From Lycorma delicatula (lineage: Eukaryota > Arthropoda > Insecta > Hemiptera > Fulgoridae): a stretch of 64,000 bases of DNA. Below the pieces are notes generated by a model. That model made no database searches, was not told where the DNA came from, and saw nothing but the letters and a program-made list of their open reading frames with translations. The stretch spans positions 128,536,512-128,600,511 of the forward strand of contig NC_134461.1 of the NCBI RefSeq assembly GCF_047948215.1, given 5' to 3'. Below are positions 10,340-20,561 of the stretch, piece after piece. The position numbers and the translations under genes are program-made. Position 1 is the stretch's first letter. Every line of letters starts with the position of its first letter.

Positions 10340-11420
10340 CTTAATAGATTCCGTTTCTGGTTTAAATCCTCTGTAATTTGTACTTTTTTCTCGGCTATTT
10401 TTCTTTGTTCCTTCCGTTGATCCTTCTAGCAATGTTTTAATCAACCTTCTTCTGTAATGATATTGGGCCCGCCGGTTAGGTTTCGTATTCTGAATCGCTT
10501 TGATTAAGCTTCAGTTCTCGTTTACTCTTCTTATTAGTTCATTTTTAAATCTGTCTGGTTCAAATAATCTATTCCAATCTTCTCAATGCTTGCATTTAAA
10601 ATGCCTCTAGCCTTTATCTTTCCCTGTTTTTATATCATATATATGAAAAGGTACACTCCAAACATAACGTTTTATAAGACGTTTGAACAAATTGAGCTCT
10701 ATCTTATAACATAACCAACTCTTTCTCTTAAATGTTCCCAAGCCATTTTGCTCTTCTTTTTATTTCATTTTCACTTTTTCCATCTTCTGTTATATGGTAC
10801 CTCATTCATTTAATCTTACTTGTTCAATTCTTCCTTCTTTATCGTAGAATGTTTCAGCTTTTTGTATTTTCATTACTTCAATTTTTTTTTACATTTATTT
10901 TTGTCATATTTTGTTGTAATATTTTTTAATTTTTTAAAATAATCTGTTGAATATCCCGTGATTTTTCTGTTAAAAACACCATATCATCTGCGAACTTTAT
11001 CCGCTTTATTTTCCTTCCTCTTACGCCGATTCCTTCATTCTCTTTTAGAACGTTTCGGATCATATCTTTAACGTAAATATTAAACGAAAAATAAGTCACC
11101 CTTACCTTATTTCTCGATTAATTTCTTTATTTTTTTTATAGCAGTCTTTTTTTATCAGTTTTATAATTGAAGTATTTCACACCCGATTTCTGATTCGTGT
11201 ACAATTCTCTAATTAATATTTTATTTTTCCGATCTACTCTCTGAATTTTTAATATTTTTACTGGTTTATTCAATTTAACCCGGTCGTTGTTTTTACATTC
11301 GAAAATCATTCACTAATTCCTTTATTTCTTTCTATATACCTTTCATCAATAGTTTTTATTAGACCCTTGATAGCATCATTCATTTGTCACTTAAATTCTT
11401 CTTCTGTAATCATTCCCTTA
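10340..11420 (-). pseudogene. second RTE/CFDP2-like LINE fragment
   Basis: On the minus strand, 'RMIRIKFADDMVFLTEKSRD'-like sequence near 11075-10960 contains a second intact FADD motif. Downstream, around 10800-10620, are 'ITEDGKSENEIKRRAK' and 'SYKTLCLECTF'. Then follow a C-terminal region with 'DRFKNELIRRVNE' and 'SLIKAIQNTK', and 'LIKTLLEGSTEG' near 10440. The order matches the better preserved LINE at 49.7-52.4 kb. Several stops and frameshifts make it a pseudogene. Sequence above 11100 is AT-rich and only tentatively part of it. Confidence 0.6.
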
Positions 11421-11531
11421 AATTTTTACAGCTTTTTGAAAATTCAAAACTTAGTAGTAAATTGATGGTGGAAAAATTTAATAGATTTTGAGCCATGCAT
11501 CACATTTTAATAATTTAATCCAAGTAAAATA

Positions 11532-12864
11532 CCGGGTTATCATAAAATAATGGTGCGGTTTCAGTAATTAGTAGGAAGATTGTAGGGAAATTTCTAGATG
11601 TTATATTAGTATCCCTGAAAGCCTCCAACCCAAAATTTTGTTTATCAGCAGTTGTAACCACAACGTCAGTTCATGTATTGTTGTTGCGGTGAGTTTAGTG
11701 AGTTAGTATGTTCTCGGATAAAGACAAAGCAAAGTGTGTTTTATTGATGGCCGAATTAAAATCCGTAATTTTAGTTCAACGTGCGTTTCGACGTGAATTC
11801 GGAAGAGATCCGCCACACAAAAATAACATAAGACGTCGGTTCAAACGATCGAAGAAACCGGATCGGTTAAGAAACAGAAATCAACCGGCAGACCAAGTGT
11901 ACCAGACGAAACGGTTGAACTAATTAGACGATCGGCAATTAGAAGTCCTGGGAAGTCCATCCCCCGTCGAAGCGTCGAATTAGGTATTCCAAAACCAACA
12001 GTTCACAAAGTTTTACATAAAAACTGAAATTACACGCTTATAAAATCCAGGTACTGCAGGAGTTGAAACCCGATGATGGTGTAAAACGTTACAATATCGC
12101 TGTTGAAATGTCGGACAGAATAAGTGAAAACGAATCGTTTTTAGACGATATAATTTTTACAGACGAAGCTACATTCCATGTGAATGGATGCGTTAACATA
12201 CACAATTCACGAATACGGGGTTCTGAAAACCCACACGCAATTATCGAGAAACAACGCGATTCGCCTAAAGTTAATGTTGGGTGTGGTGCGATGAAAAATC
12301 GTGTAATAGGGTCTTTCTTCTTTGCTGAAAAAACAATTAATGGAGTCGCGTATCTTGACATTTTAACCGATTATTGCTTTCCTCAGCCGGATGAACTCGA
12401 AAACATTCATAGACTTCATTTCCAACAAGATGGTGCTCCCCCGCACTTCAATGCATCGGTCACGGACGCTTTGAACGAAAAATTTGGAGATCGATGGATA
12501 GGCCGGCAAGGACCCGTACTTTGGCTTCCAAGGAGTCCAGACCTGACACCTTGCGATTTTTTATTGCGGGGGTACATCAAAAGCGTTGTTTATACACAAA
12601 AAATTCGCGACCTAAACCGCTTAAAAAACGGGATTAATGAAGCAATGACAACCATTAACGAAGAAATGTTAACTAATGTTTGAAGAGAAGTCGAGTAACG
12701 TTTGGACATTTGTCGAGCGACTAAGGGCGCACATATTGAAATTTATTAATTATGTAAAAAATGTTTGAGACGACAAATTTGAAAAACAAAAAACATAAAC
12801 TGTAAGTAATTCTGTTTTAATTTAAACCATTTCAAAACCGCACCATTCTTTTATGATAATCCTG
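11532..12864 (+). mobile_element. near full-length mariner-like DNA transposon
   Basis: The left end 'ccgggttatcataaaataa' and the reverse complement of the right end 'caggattatcataaaagaa' match over about 33 bp, continuing into 'tggtgcggttt' on both sides. Each end is flanked by TA (11530-11531 and 12865-12866), the target duplication expected for the Tc1/mariner superfamily. Length is 1.33 kb, typical for the superfamily, and a single transposase frame fills the interior. The element is inactive because of lesions in that frame. Confidence 0.9.
11708..12749 (+). pseudogene. mariner-like transposase, frameshifted and with stops
   Basis: The enzyme would cut and paste the surrounding element in the nucleus. 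Residues 1-45 ('MFSDKDKAKCVLLMAE', 'VQRAFRREFGRDPPHK') are the DUF4817-type DNA-binding start. A frameshift near 11850-11900 is followed in another frame by 'STGRPSVPDETVELIRRSA' and 'KSIPRRSVELGIPKPTVHK', then a stop. The open 12063-12683 part carries the catalytic domain: 'IIFTDEATFH' (first D), 'LHFQQDGAPPHFN' (second D) and 'PRSPDLTPCDFLL' (third D). A TGA in place of a Trp codon at 12681 ends this frame. The C-terminus 'KGAHIEIY' continues after it to 12749. All three acidic residues survive; the breaks do not. Confidence 0.9.
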
Positions 12865-13028
12865 TAGTTTATGTTTTCTTAAACTTAGAATTTTTTTAAT
12901 TTATGCAAAAAACAATGCAGTATATCTTAAAAAGAAATAACTAAAAGTAGCCATATTTAATATAATAATGAAAATAGAAATATAATATGTAATAAAAGAC
13001 AGGATATTAAAATATATATTTAAAAAAA

Positions 13029-13225
13029 TTTTGATGGAGCCGACATCAAAATGCGCTGAAACGTATGAAATAATTTCATCCAAATACTTAATTCCTTAGA
13101 TACTTTTTTTGAATCGGCGTCTGCTTCTACAAAATTAATTTATAGATAATAAGTGTAAAAGTATAAATATTTGAACGAAATTATTTCTTACATTTTAGCG
13201 CATTTTGATGTCGGTTCCATTTTAG
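13029..13225. repeat. fold-back repeat (possible MITE)
   Basis: Two ~47-bp arms (13029-13077 and 13179-13225) are imperfect reverse complements. Both contain 'ccgacatcaaaatgcgct' in opposite orientations, separated by about 100 bp of AT-rich sequence. No coding capacity is present. The arms are highly similar, so the structure is probably recent or recently rearranged. Confidence 0.75.
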
Positions 13226-13276
13226 AAAAAAAAAATTATTTCATAATTTTCTTTTTCTGATAAATAACGACAAGTT

Positions 13277-13490
13277 ATTCGGCGGAGTTAATGTGCTGCT
13301 TTCTGGTGATATAATGCAGCTATCTTCAGTCAAAGGCGTTTTGTTCAGCCTCCTTGGTGTGAGACAGAAATAAATTTGTAGCATCAGTTTTCAGCTTAGA
13401 TGGTGCTTCAGCTTTGAGTGATTTAGATGTGAAGTACTGAATAGCCCGCACGATGAAAAAGCACTTGATGAGACGGAAAGAAACCTTGCA
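13277..13490 (+). pseudogene. Helitron-type helicase fragment
   Basis: The plus strand reads 'GGVNVLLSGDIMQLSSVKG', matching the 'FGG.n.l..GDl.QLPPVkG' block of the Pif1-like helicase domain of Helitron RepHel proteins. It is followed, in a shifted frame, by 'W..TEINLWHQFSLDGASAL'-like sequence, where the family has a '..LW..F...EL' segment. The Pro-Pro of QLPP is Ser-Ser here. Surrounding sequence has many stops and I cannot find the Rep domain or Helitron ends, so only a scrap is present. A cellular Pif1 pseudogene is a less likely alternative. Confidence 0.5.
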
Positions 13491-13499
13491 TCAGGATTG

Positions 13500-14080
13500 A
13501 ATAACATGCTGCACTTTGCATAAGGCGTCGATACGTTAATTAATAATGATATATCATTGGTGTTTCGATTAATATGAAGAAATTTAGCAGCCTGACCTTG
13601 CGAGAGACTGTAAAAGATCGTATAATCTGATGCACGTATATAGAATTATATTATTCCCAAAGTCCCTACCGATGATGTATATTATGTATGATGTAAATTA
13701 GATCTGAAAGGTTTAAGACGAGATATCTCAATATTTGATGATTTTGTTAACGGTGCAACGTATTTTGTGCAGAAAATCACATCGCTTGCCCTACAGAACT
13801 TCATAAAACATCATCTAACGTGACGCATATATATAAAATGTCAGGATTCCTACCCTACCTACCGGCCGGACGGCAAAAATCTTTTTCGTCAATTTTCAAA
13901 CTGATTTTTTGTGTCTAAAATGTTTTTCATCATCATGTTACCACCGCGAAAAGTAGCTGCGTCGATTGCAACAAGACCTATTTGAATCAGATCGATAAGA
14001 AAAACATTACGCGCAAAAAAACATTAAAAAAATATGCGGATCGAATACACACCTCCTTTTTTGAAGTCGGTTAAAATGTG
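13500..14080. other. continuation of transposon-like sequence, unassigned
   Basis: Possibly more of the Helitron fragment (for example the reading 'KGLRRDISIFDDFVNGAT' near 13710). It ends in a block 'cctccttttttgaagtcgg' near 14053 that resembles an arm of the fold-back repeat at 13.0-13.2 kb only loosely. No clear boundaries. Confidence 0.35.
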
Positions 14081-14089
14081 CAAATATTT

Positions 14090-15480
14090 CTGCTCATTAT
14101 CCTGAGAAAATTATGCGTCATAAAAAAAAAAGATAAATACTAAAGAAAACAAAAACAGAAGTGCTGTCTGTTATATATACCCCGTTTTTTTTTAAGAAAC
14201 CAAAAAACTGATTGGTCTCTTATTTTTTATATTGCATACTAAGTAATGTTCTTAATTGCTGTAAAGAATAATTGAAAATTATTAATTTTTAGGGAAATAT
14301 AATGTTAACATACAATAAAATACTATTATTTCAATATTAAAGCTGCATTCTTCCAACTTGAAAAGACTAGAACGGTTTGTTTAAAGTTCATATATATAAA
14401 TCATATGAAAATTACAAAGTATAAGAAAGATAGATAAAATTAAAAAAGAACCCGGTTGAAATTTATATGAGTAAAAATTGATATACTACATAAATATATA
14501 AATATAAACAGTTGTCTTGTGTATATTTACTGTAGGGGTAAATGTGGCAGGGTTGTTGACAATAATTAATAGATCTGTGTGACACTGCGGGATGGAGGGT
14601 TGATGTTACGAGAAAGGGTGGAGAAAGGCTTGTTGCCAACATCAGCATCTGTTGCGTCCAGCCCGCTTCCTCACCGCTACTTGCTGCTACTGGAGCGATA
14701 CCAAGTCGCTATAGAAACCTGCGGCATAAATGACTGCTATAACAGGAATAGACTGTGTACATTAACACCTAAAATCGTTTTTAAAAAGTTCTGTTAATTT
14801 TAATTGTAGTGTAAAATTTATGTGTTTTACACGTTTAAAAATTATGTTTTACAAAACCCTTTTTTAGCGGAATAAAGGCAAAAAAGTTACGATTTGCTTA
14901 ATTGAAACCTATGAAAACGTTTTCATTGCATTACGATATTCTTTTAATATAAAAATTATTTAAGAACAAAAACTCGCTTCATTTCACAGTTTAACGCAAA
15001 GACACACGCGCCCGCGCAACACACTTAAGAGTAATTATTTTGAAAGTTGATTATAGAACATTTCTTTTTTTCAGAATAATATTACTTCGTACTAATAACA
15101 TTACTGAAAAACAGGTTATTTAGAAATAAGTTGTGTACAATTCTGACACCGATCGTAGTTTATCAGTTCTACAAAAACAATGAAAGTGCAAATCTTTGTA
15201 CAATGAATCGTTTAAATATCAGAAATAAGTCAATAACTGTTTAAATCACAGAACAAATATTTATATATTTAATACCGTGATGGCAAAAAAAAAAAACGAA
15301 TTGATACAATAAAACAACATTACTTGATAAAAACGGTTTTAATCCATAAAATAATAAAGCGATTAAATAAAAATTAGATCAGGCCAAGGAAAAGCTACTT
15401 AATATATCTTTATTATTAATTATTTAAACGTTTATTATTATTACATTTTAAATATAAATAATTAAAAAATAATGAATTGC
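14090..15480. other. AT-rich DNA with one GC-balanced island
   Basis: Mostly AT-rich without features. The island at about 14530-14745 is markedly less A+T-rich than its surroundings and keeps open frames on both strands (plus 14579-14797, minus 14463-14648). It lacks recognisable domains. It could be a host exon, a regulatory element or an old transposon piece; I cannot decide. Confidence 0.4.
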
Positions 15481-15487
15481 TATTTAA

Positions 15488-15735
15488 GATACTCTGCAAA
15501 TCAGCTGTTTAAAAACAGATTTTCAAAGTCGAAAATTCTGAGATTTAAATCCTCGTAAATATTTTAGATATTCACGGTTTCAAATCCTAGTTACTTTTAC
15601 GCGGATTTGAAATAAGACTATGAATACGGTGTGCTTTGGTGGTTTGAGTTCAATTAACCACATATCTCAGGAACGGTCGCCCTGAGTTTGTACAAGGCTA
15701 CATCTTACATGTCATAAATATCCTCATAACATTGT
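15488..15735 (+). repeat. tRNA-derived SINE (family 2), diverged
   Basis: It matches the body of the dimer at 26.8-27.4 kb: 'aaatcagctg', 'tttcaaatcctagt', 'ggatttgaa', 'ggtgtgctttggtggttt', 'caattaaccaca' and 'tctcaggaacggtcg'. The B-box region is altered and a short internal insertion is present. Confidence 0.65.
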
Positions 15736-15842
15736 ACCGTGGCGTTGCTTGTTCTTTCCAAGTTGAACAGATTGTAACATACACATAACTAATAGAAAAA
15801 AAGGCATTCTTCTTCAACATTTATTTATTAATATTGTTATAC

Positions 15843-15935
15843 TGACCGTGGCACAGCGGTATCATTTTTGCCTTTCATCTAGAAACATTTAAGTTCAAAT
15901 TTCGACCATTCTTGGCCCTTCTTTTACACCCTAAA
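15843..15935 (+). repeat. tRNA-derived SINE (family 1), diverged
   Basis: An A-box-like 'gtggcacagcggtatca' is followed by 'gcctttcatctagaa' and a B-box-like 'aagttcaaatttc', the same arrangement and spacing as in the copy at 33.3 kb. The 3' body is shortened. Confidence 0.55.
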
Positions 15936-15959
15936 AAAATTAACTTCTATATTTGCGAA

Positions 15960-17130
15960 AAAAGTTAAAATCTTTAAAAACAGACAGAGACAAAACATGC
16001 GTCGTCAGAGGGGATAAGATACCACAGACAGAAAATTACAGAGAATTGTTAGTCAATATGTTAAAAAAAATAAAATATAAGTATCAGGAGATAAAGATGG
16101 GTGTAAGAAGTACAGAAACAAAACAAATATAAAAAAAGAAAGATGAAAGAAAGTTCGGTTTATGTAAAAGAAAAATATTAGAAAGTATACAAGACAAAAG
16201 TGGAAGGGAAATCACGGATGAGGGAAGAGTAAAAGGTTTTGGGTAGAATATATAGTAGATTTGAACTAAGGACCGAAACTGGATGAAGATATCCTAGAAG
16301 ACAAGGAAAATGTTAAAAAAACATGAAAAATGTCATTGAAAATTGAGAGATAAATTCAACACAGTACTAAAAGAAATTATCGATCACAAGGCTTCAGGAA
16401 CTAGCAAAATTCCAGGCGAGATACTTAAGGCACATGGGTAAAAGAGAATGAGAGTTTATTTAATAGGATGAAAAAAGCGTATAATAAAAAGAACAAGATT
16501 TTTAAATAACATGGATGATTTGCATTCTCAAGACAAACACTGCAAGGTGATGTGAAGAATGAAGAACTCTCAGACTTGTATCACAAGTTTCAAAAATATT
16601 AACTTTAATTATCTATATCAAATAGAATAGAAAGTAGAGGAATACGAAAAAAAATCAATTTGAACTCAGAAGTAATCGAGTACATTATTAATCTACATGT
16701 TATTATAAAAAAGTTATCAGAAAGTCTGTAGAAAAATCTCTCTATAACTGAATAAAGAAATTTTGTTAGCTTTCATCGATCTGACACCGTTAACTGGAAC
16801 GCTATTTTAAATGATATTAAAATAAATTTTAACCCTTAATGATATTAAAATAAACTATAGAGGAGGAGGATAATATTGCAGCGCTAAAAAGTAATAGAGC
16901 AGGATAGTCAACGGGCAAATACAACGGAAGGAGTTAGGCAACAGATGTGGTGGACTATCTCCTATATTTAAACTATACTTAAATTATGCCACGAAAGATT
17001 TTTCGGGAATCTGAAAAAACGGAATAAGCGTAAATGGTAGCTTTACAAAACGATTAGATTTGCAAATGATTTGGATCGGTAAGCAAATGAAATTGGATCG
17101 AACAATGATACAAACAAAAAGAAAAACACA
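15960..17130 (+). pseudogene. heavily decayed RTE-like LINE
   Basis: In scattered frames the plus strand gives the order of a non-LTR reverse transcriptase. The pre-RT and early RT blocks are 'DKSGREITDEGRVKGFWVEY' near 16195 and 'HKASGTSKIPGEILKAHG' near 16387, the latter equivalent to 'KA.G.DGIP.EllK'. Palm motif A is represented by 'LTPLTGTLF'/'DTVNWNAIL' near 16780, motif B by 'LGNRCGGLSPIFKLYLNY' near 16935, and motif C by 'TIRFANDLD' near 17053. In the last, the first catalytic Asp of FADD has become Asn. Numerous stops are present. The fragment is clearly older than the LINE at 49.7-52.4 kb. Confidence 0.6.
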
Positions 17131-17139
17131 TGACGCTCT

Positions 17140-17800
17140 AAATAAAATGATCATAAATTTAATTTGTTGATAATATAGAATAGGGGTAATATTGATTTTA
17201 TAACTAAGTTTAGATTTAGAGGAATAATAAAAACATAACGTACACCAAATTAGTCTGTTTCTTTTTTTTTGTAATTTTATTGGAATATTCCATTTCAATA
17301 TTCTATTGGAAAAGATCTTTTTCCAACTCTCGAGGAATTTTTAAATAGTAATAATAAATAAAATAATTAAAAAAACCTTTATGTTTTCTACATCTAGTTC
17401 AACGTGTACGTAATAAATAAGAGCTAAAATAATTGTCATTAAAGTCTTGTGAATTTATTTTGTAATAGTGTTTTTATGTTTAGTATCTTCATCTTTAACA
17501 TTATTTCATGTCCTTATATTTTACTAAGAAATGACTTTATCTCATCTCTTTTGAATTTTATAATCAATTATTACCACTTCCCTTGATCCATCCAGGCAAA
17601 CCCTAGGACAGTTTCTTGTTTTACCGACAGAGTAGTATATTTCTTTATTTCTGATGTGAAATACTACTAAACGAATATTATTATGTAACATTCACACAAA
17701 AAAAGTTATTTTTTACTAATTCGTTTAAACAGCAATAATAATAATAAATACTTTTATTTATAGTCTTATCAAAAACTAAAGTCATTAGAGACTTATCAGT
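17140..17800. other. AT-rich stretch
   Basis: No gene recognised. A 34-bp block beginning 'gtaatattgattttataact' near 17185 recurs at 22472, marking an otherwise unseen small dispersed repeat. Confidence 0.4.
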
Positions 17801-17804
17801 ACAA

Positions 17805-18028
17805 TATCACTGTACCAGTAAATGTGCCATCTTGAATAAACTCAGTTTGACCATTCCTGAGACGTGTGGTTAATTGAAACCCAACCACCAAAGAACACCG
17901 TTATTCACGATCTAGTATTCAAATCCGAATAAAAGCAGTTATCTTAATTAGGATTTGATAAGAAATTCGACTTCGAAATCAGATGATTTACAATGACGAG
18001 TTTACCACTAGACCGGGTTGGTCTTGGG
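17805..18028 (-). repeat. tRNA-derived SINE (family 2), minus strand
   Basis: On the minus strand it has 'accggtttggtctagtgg'-type A box ('ccgggttggtct', 'gtctagtggt'-like near 18015), then 'tttcgaagtcga', 'caaatcctaa', 'cggtgttctttggtggttgg', 'tttcaattaaccaca' and 'tcaggaatggtc'. The order is the same as in the dimer at 26.8 kb. Confidence 0.75.
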
Positions 18029-18091
18029 GTGGGTTGTTTAAACAACAAGAAAAGATCATTTGCATTTTGATAAAAGCACCAATTCTAAGGC

Positions 18092-18520
18092 TTTTTACTT
18101 CCTTGCAAGAAGTATTGTGATACTTCGAAAACCGAAAAATTTCGGTTTTCAGATTTCAACGGAAATATTAATTTTGACCATCCCTGAATCTGTTTTGACT
18201 AGTTTCGGCGTGACGTCTGTACGTACGTACGTATCTTGCATAACTAAAAACGATTAGCCGTAGGATGTTAAAATTTCGGATTTAGGACTGTTGTAACATC
18301 TAGTTGTGCAACCTCCTCTTTGACTGCAATCGACTGGACCAAAAGTGTCCAAAAAAGCTCAAAATCCAAAAATAAATTGTTTTTGGATTTTTTCTTAAGT
18401 TCAATATAAGTAGTACTTATTTTCATTGGTTCCAGATTTGCAGCGAAATAAAATTTTTATTAATTAAATATTTAGATCTTACAAGGGAAAGCATATCGGT
18501 TCGAATCAGACTTCATCTCC
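18092..18520 (+). repeat. dispersed ~450-bp repeat family B, copy 2
   Basis: Inverted relative of 2494-2962. It runs from 'ttttacttccttgca' to a terminal tRNA-like B box 'atcggttcgaatcaga' and 'ttcatctcc', followed by a T-rich run. It contains a short (gtac)n block where the other copy has 'cacatacgtatgtac'. The hairpin near the start is shortened compared with copy 1. Confidence 0.75.
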
Positions 18521-18939
18521 TTTTTTTTTAACTTTTTTTTTAATTTAAATATATTGATTTATTAATATTATTAACCCATGACTGTAAAAAAATCTTTATA
18601 ATGAATAACTATTCAATAATATCAATAAAAGAAATATATGAAAAAATCAGAAGTTATTAGTGAAATAAAATTTTATGTACTTTTAAAAATGTGTATATGT
18701 AATTTAATAGGCATTATTACATACGTGTTTATTAATATATTTAGTATAACACCTGATTATTTATTATTAATTGAAAATTGTAATTTAGAATCGTATTATT
18801 TTTAGATTTTCTAGTTTAATTTTATTTAATTATCTGGAATTTCCGTTTAATTTTATCAACATTAAAGTTAACCACAGAGTAATTGTAAAATAGCCCGTCA
18901 CAAGAACAACATATATACAGGAGTCATACACGCCCGAAC

Positions 18940-19211
18940 TTAAATAAATCGCAAAAAAATTCTCATATTATAGTTCATATTACTCGTCTGATATTGTCGG
19001 ATAATATTCTCTCTAAGTCGAAGTTGATCATCATTTCGTTTATTTGTTTTTTGATACCAATCATTTAATCGGTCTTTGATTTGATATAATTCTTCTGATC
19101 TTAATTTGTGTACACGTTCTCTAGTTTTCAAATTTTCTCTCTCTTTATATTCATCATCTTCTCTTAATCTTTTTAATCTTTCTTTGGTTATAACATTTTC
19201 TTCCTCTTTAT
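18940..19211 (-). pseudogene. Lys/Glu/Arg-rich repeat reading frame, distal part
   Basis: The minus strand is open and highly charged. Reading downstream it gives 'KEEENVITKERLKRLREDD', 'EYKERENLKTRERVHKLR' and then a non-repeated tail 'NDWYQKTNKRNDDQLRLREN' ending 'MNYNMRIFLRFI'. The charged part forms a ~21-residue (63-bp) repeat with coiled-coil-like character. It may be an exon or pseudogene of a host charged-repeat protein. An R1-type LINE breaks it at 19225. I do not recognise the family. Confidence 0.4.
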
Positions 19212-19224
19212 ATTTATCATCTTA

Positions 19225-19683
19225 GGACGAAAACTAAGGGCGTCCGGTGTAGTCAAAGATGAGGCCAGTTCTATTATTCGAGAACAATGGAAGGTGGCAT
19301 GGGCGGGTTCAGCAGTGGCCGCACGGACAAGAAGAATTATCCCGGACCTGGATGCTCGGCTAGATCGCTCTCATGGTGAATTAGATTACCACACAACGCA
19401 ACTCATGTCGGGACATGGTGCGTTTGAACAATACATGCATAGGTTTGGCAGGAGAGAGTCACCGATCTGTTGTTACTGCGATGCGGTTGACGATGCCGAA
19501 CACACTATTTTTGAGTGCAGACGATGGGAGGAACAACGTATAAATGCAGGACTGTTGCGTACCCGACCGAAGCAGCTCTCGGAGTGGCTCTTGGCTATGT
19601 CCGGAAACTGGAATAATTTTGCAATATTTGCAAGAACTGTTATCAGAATAAAAGAAGATGAGGCAAGACGACTGGGATACTGA
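19225..19683 (+). CDS. C-terminal fragment of R1-clade LINE ORF2
   Basis: The frame is open from the insertion edge to a stop at 19681. It reads '...IIREQWKVAWAGSAVAARTR', then 'ELDYHTTQLMSGHGAFEQYM', 'HRFGRRESPICCYC' and 'DDAEHTIFECRRWEEQR'. The Cys-x2-Cys...His-x4-Cys arrangement is the zinc-knuckle-like motif near the C-terminus of R1/TRAS-type LINE ORF2 proteins, downstream of the reverse transcriptase. The endonuclease and reverse-transcriptase domains are absent because of 5' truncation. There is no start codon of its own; it is a dead fragment with an intact frame. Confidence 0.85.
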   Translation, partial: GRKLRASGVVKDEASSIIREQWKVAWAGSAVAARTRRIIPDLDARLDRSHGELDYHTTQLMSGHGAFEQYMHRFGRRESPICCYCDAVDDAEHTIFECRRWEEQRINAGLLRTRPKQLSEWLLAMSGNWNNFAIFARTVIRIKEDEARRLGY

Positions 19684-19967
19684 GGGGTGTAGTTTATAGT
19701 AGGGCTGGGCGGACAGCCCCGTTCCTGAGGGCTCACATGCCCTGGTGTGTAGGTTCCCGTGATGGAGCGGGGACTCCTGGGATCCGTTAGGTGCGAATGA
19801 ATGAAAAGACCGAGACCCGGTCTCCGGCGGGGGGGCTGGGAACGGCATAGCCGGGCTTGGTTCTTACGTCGGAGATTAGAAGCAGGCAATTAAAAGGTCC
19901 GGAAAGGACATGTCCCTGAGTCGAGTATACTTAATTAGATGTCCGGCTCGGGGATGTAGGAAAAAAA
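19225..19967 (+). mobile_element. 5'-truncated R1-clade LINE with 13-bp TSD
   Basis: A 743-bp insertion is bounded by a perfect 13-bp direct repeat 'atttatcatctta' (19212-19224 and 19968-19980) and ends in an A run (19961-19968). Its GC content is far above that of the flanks. It contains the LINE C-terminal frame followed by ~280 bp of 3' untranslated sequence. The perfect target duplication and open frame point to a recent insertion. It splits the charged repeat frame that resumes at 19981. Confidence 0.9.
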
Positions 19968-19980
19968 ATTTATCATCTTA

Positions 19981-20160
19981 TCTTAATCTTTTTATTCTTT
20001 CTTTGTTCACAACATTTTCTTCCGTTTTATTCTTTCTTTGGTTTTAACATTTTCTTCCTCTTTATCTTTATCATCTTCTCCTAATTTTTTTTATTCTTCC
20101 CTTATTCTTAACATTTTCTTCCTCTTCATATTCATCTTCTTTTCGTTTTTTGAGATATAT
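19981..20160 (-). pseudogene. Lys/Glu/Arg-rich repeat reading frame, proximal part
   Basis: Continuation of the charged repeat beyond the LINE. The minus strand gives 'KRKEDEYEEEENVKNKGRIK', 'DKDKEEENVKTKERIKR' and 'VVNKERIKRLR', with frameshifts and stops between units. The same 63-bp unit recurs on both sides of the LINE. Because this part is broken, the frame was probably already non-coding, or is noisy low-complexity DNA. Confidence 0.35.
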
Positions 20161-20561
20161 TTCTTTCTTCATGTTATCATTCTTTTTTAAAATCAAATAA
20201 GTTTGAATTAAATGTAGCAAAAAATGAGTCCATGTAATTTAATAGGAGTACATGGAAGTCATTTGATGTTCACATCAAATTTTTTTCGTATATGTAATTT
20301 CTGACCTCTATAATTTCATCAGAACAAGTAATAACATGTTCTTTCCAAACAGATTTTGAGGGATTTATTTTAAATTCGATTTTATTTATTTTCGTACAAA
20401 TTCATTTTTTATTAAATGATTTTTCAAATTTACCATTAATAAATTTCATTAACATTCTGATGGAAATTTTTATGAAAAAATATTTGTTCTTGTAATGTAT
20501 AATATATTAATAGAACCTTAAATTTGAAATTTTTTTCAAGTGTTACTTTTTTACATATTAC

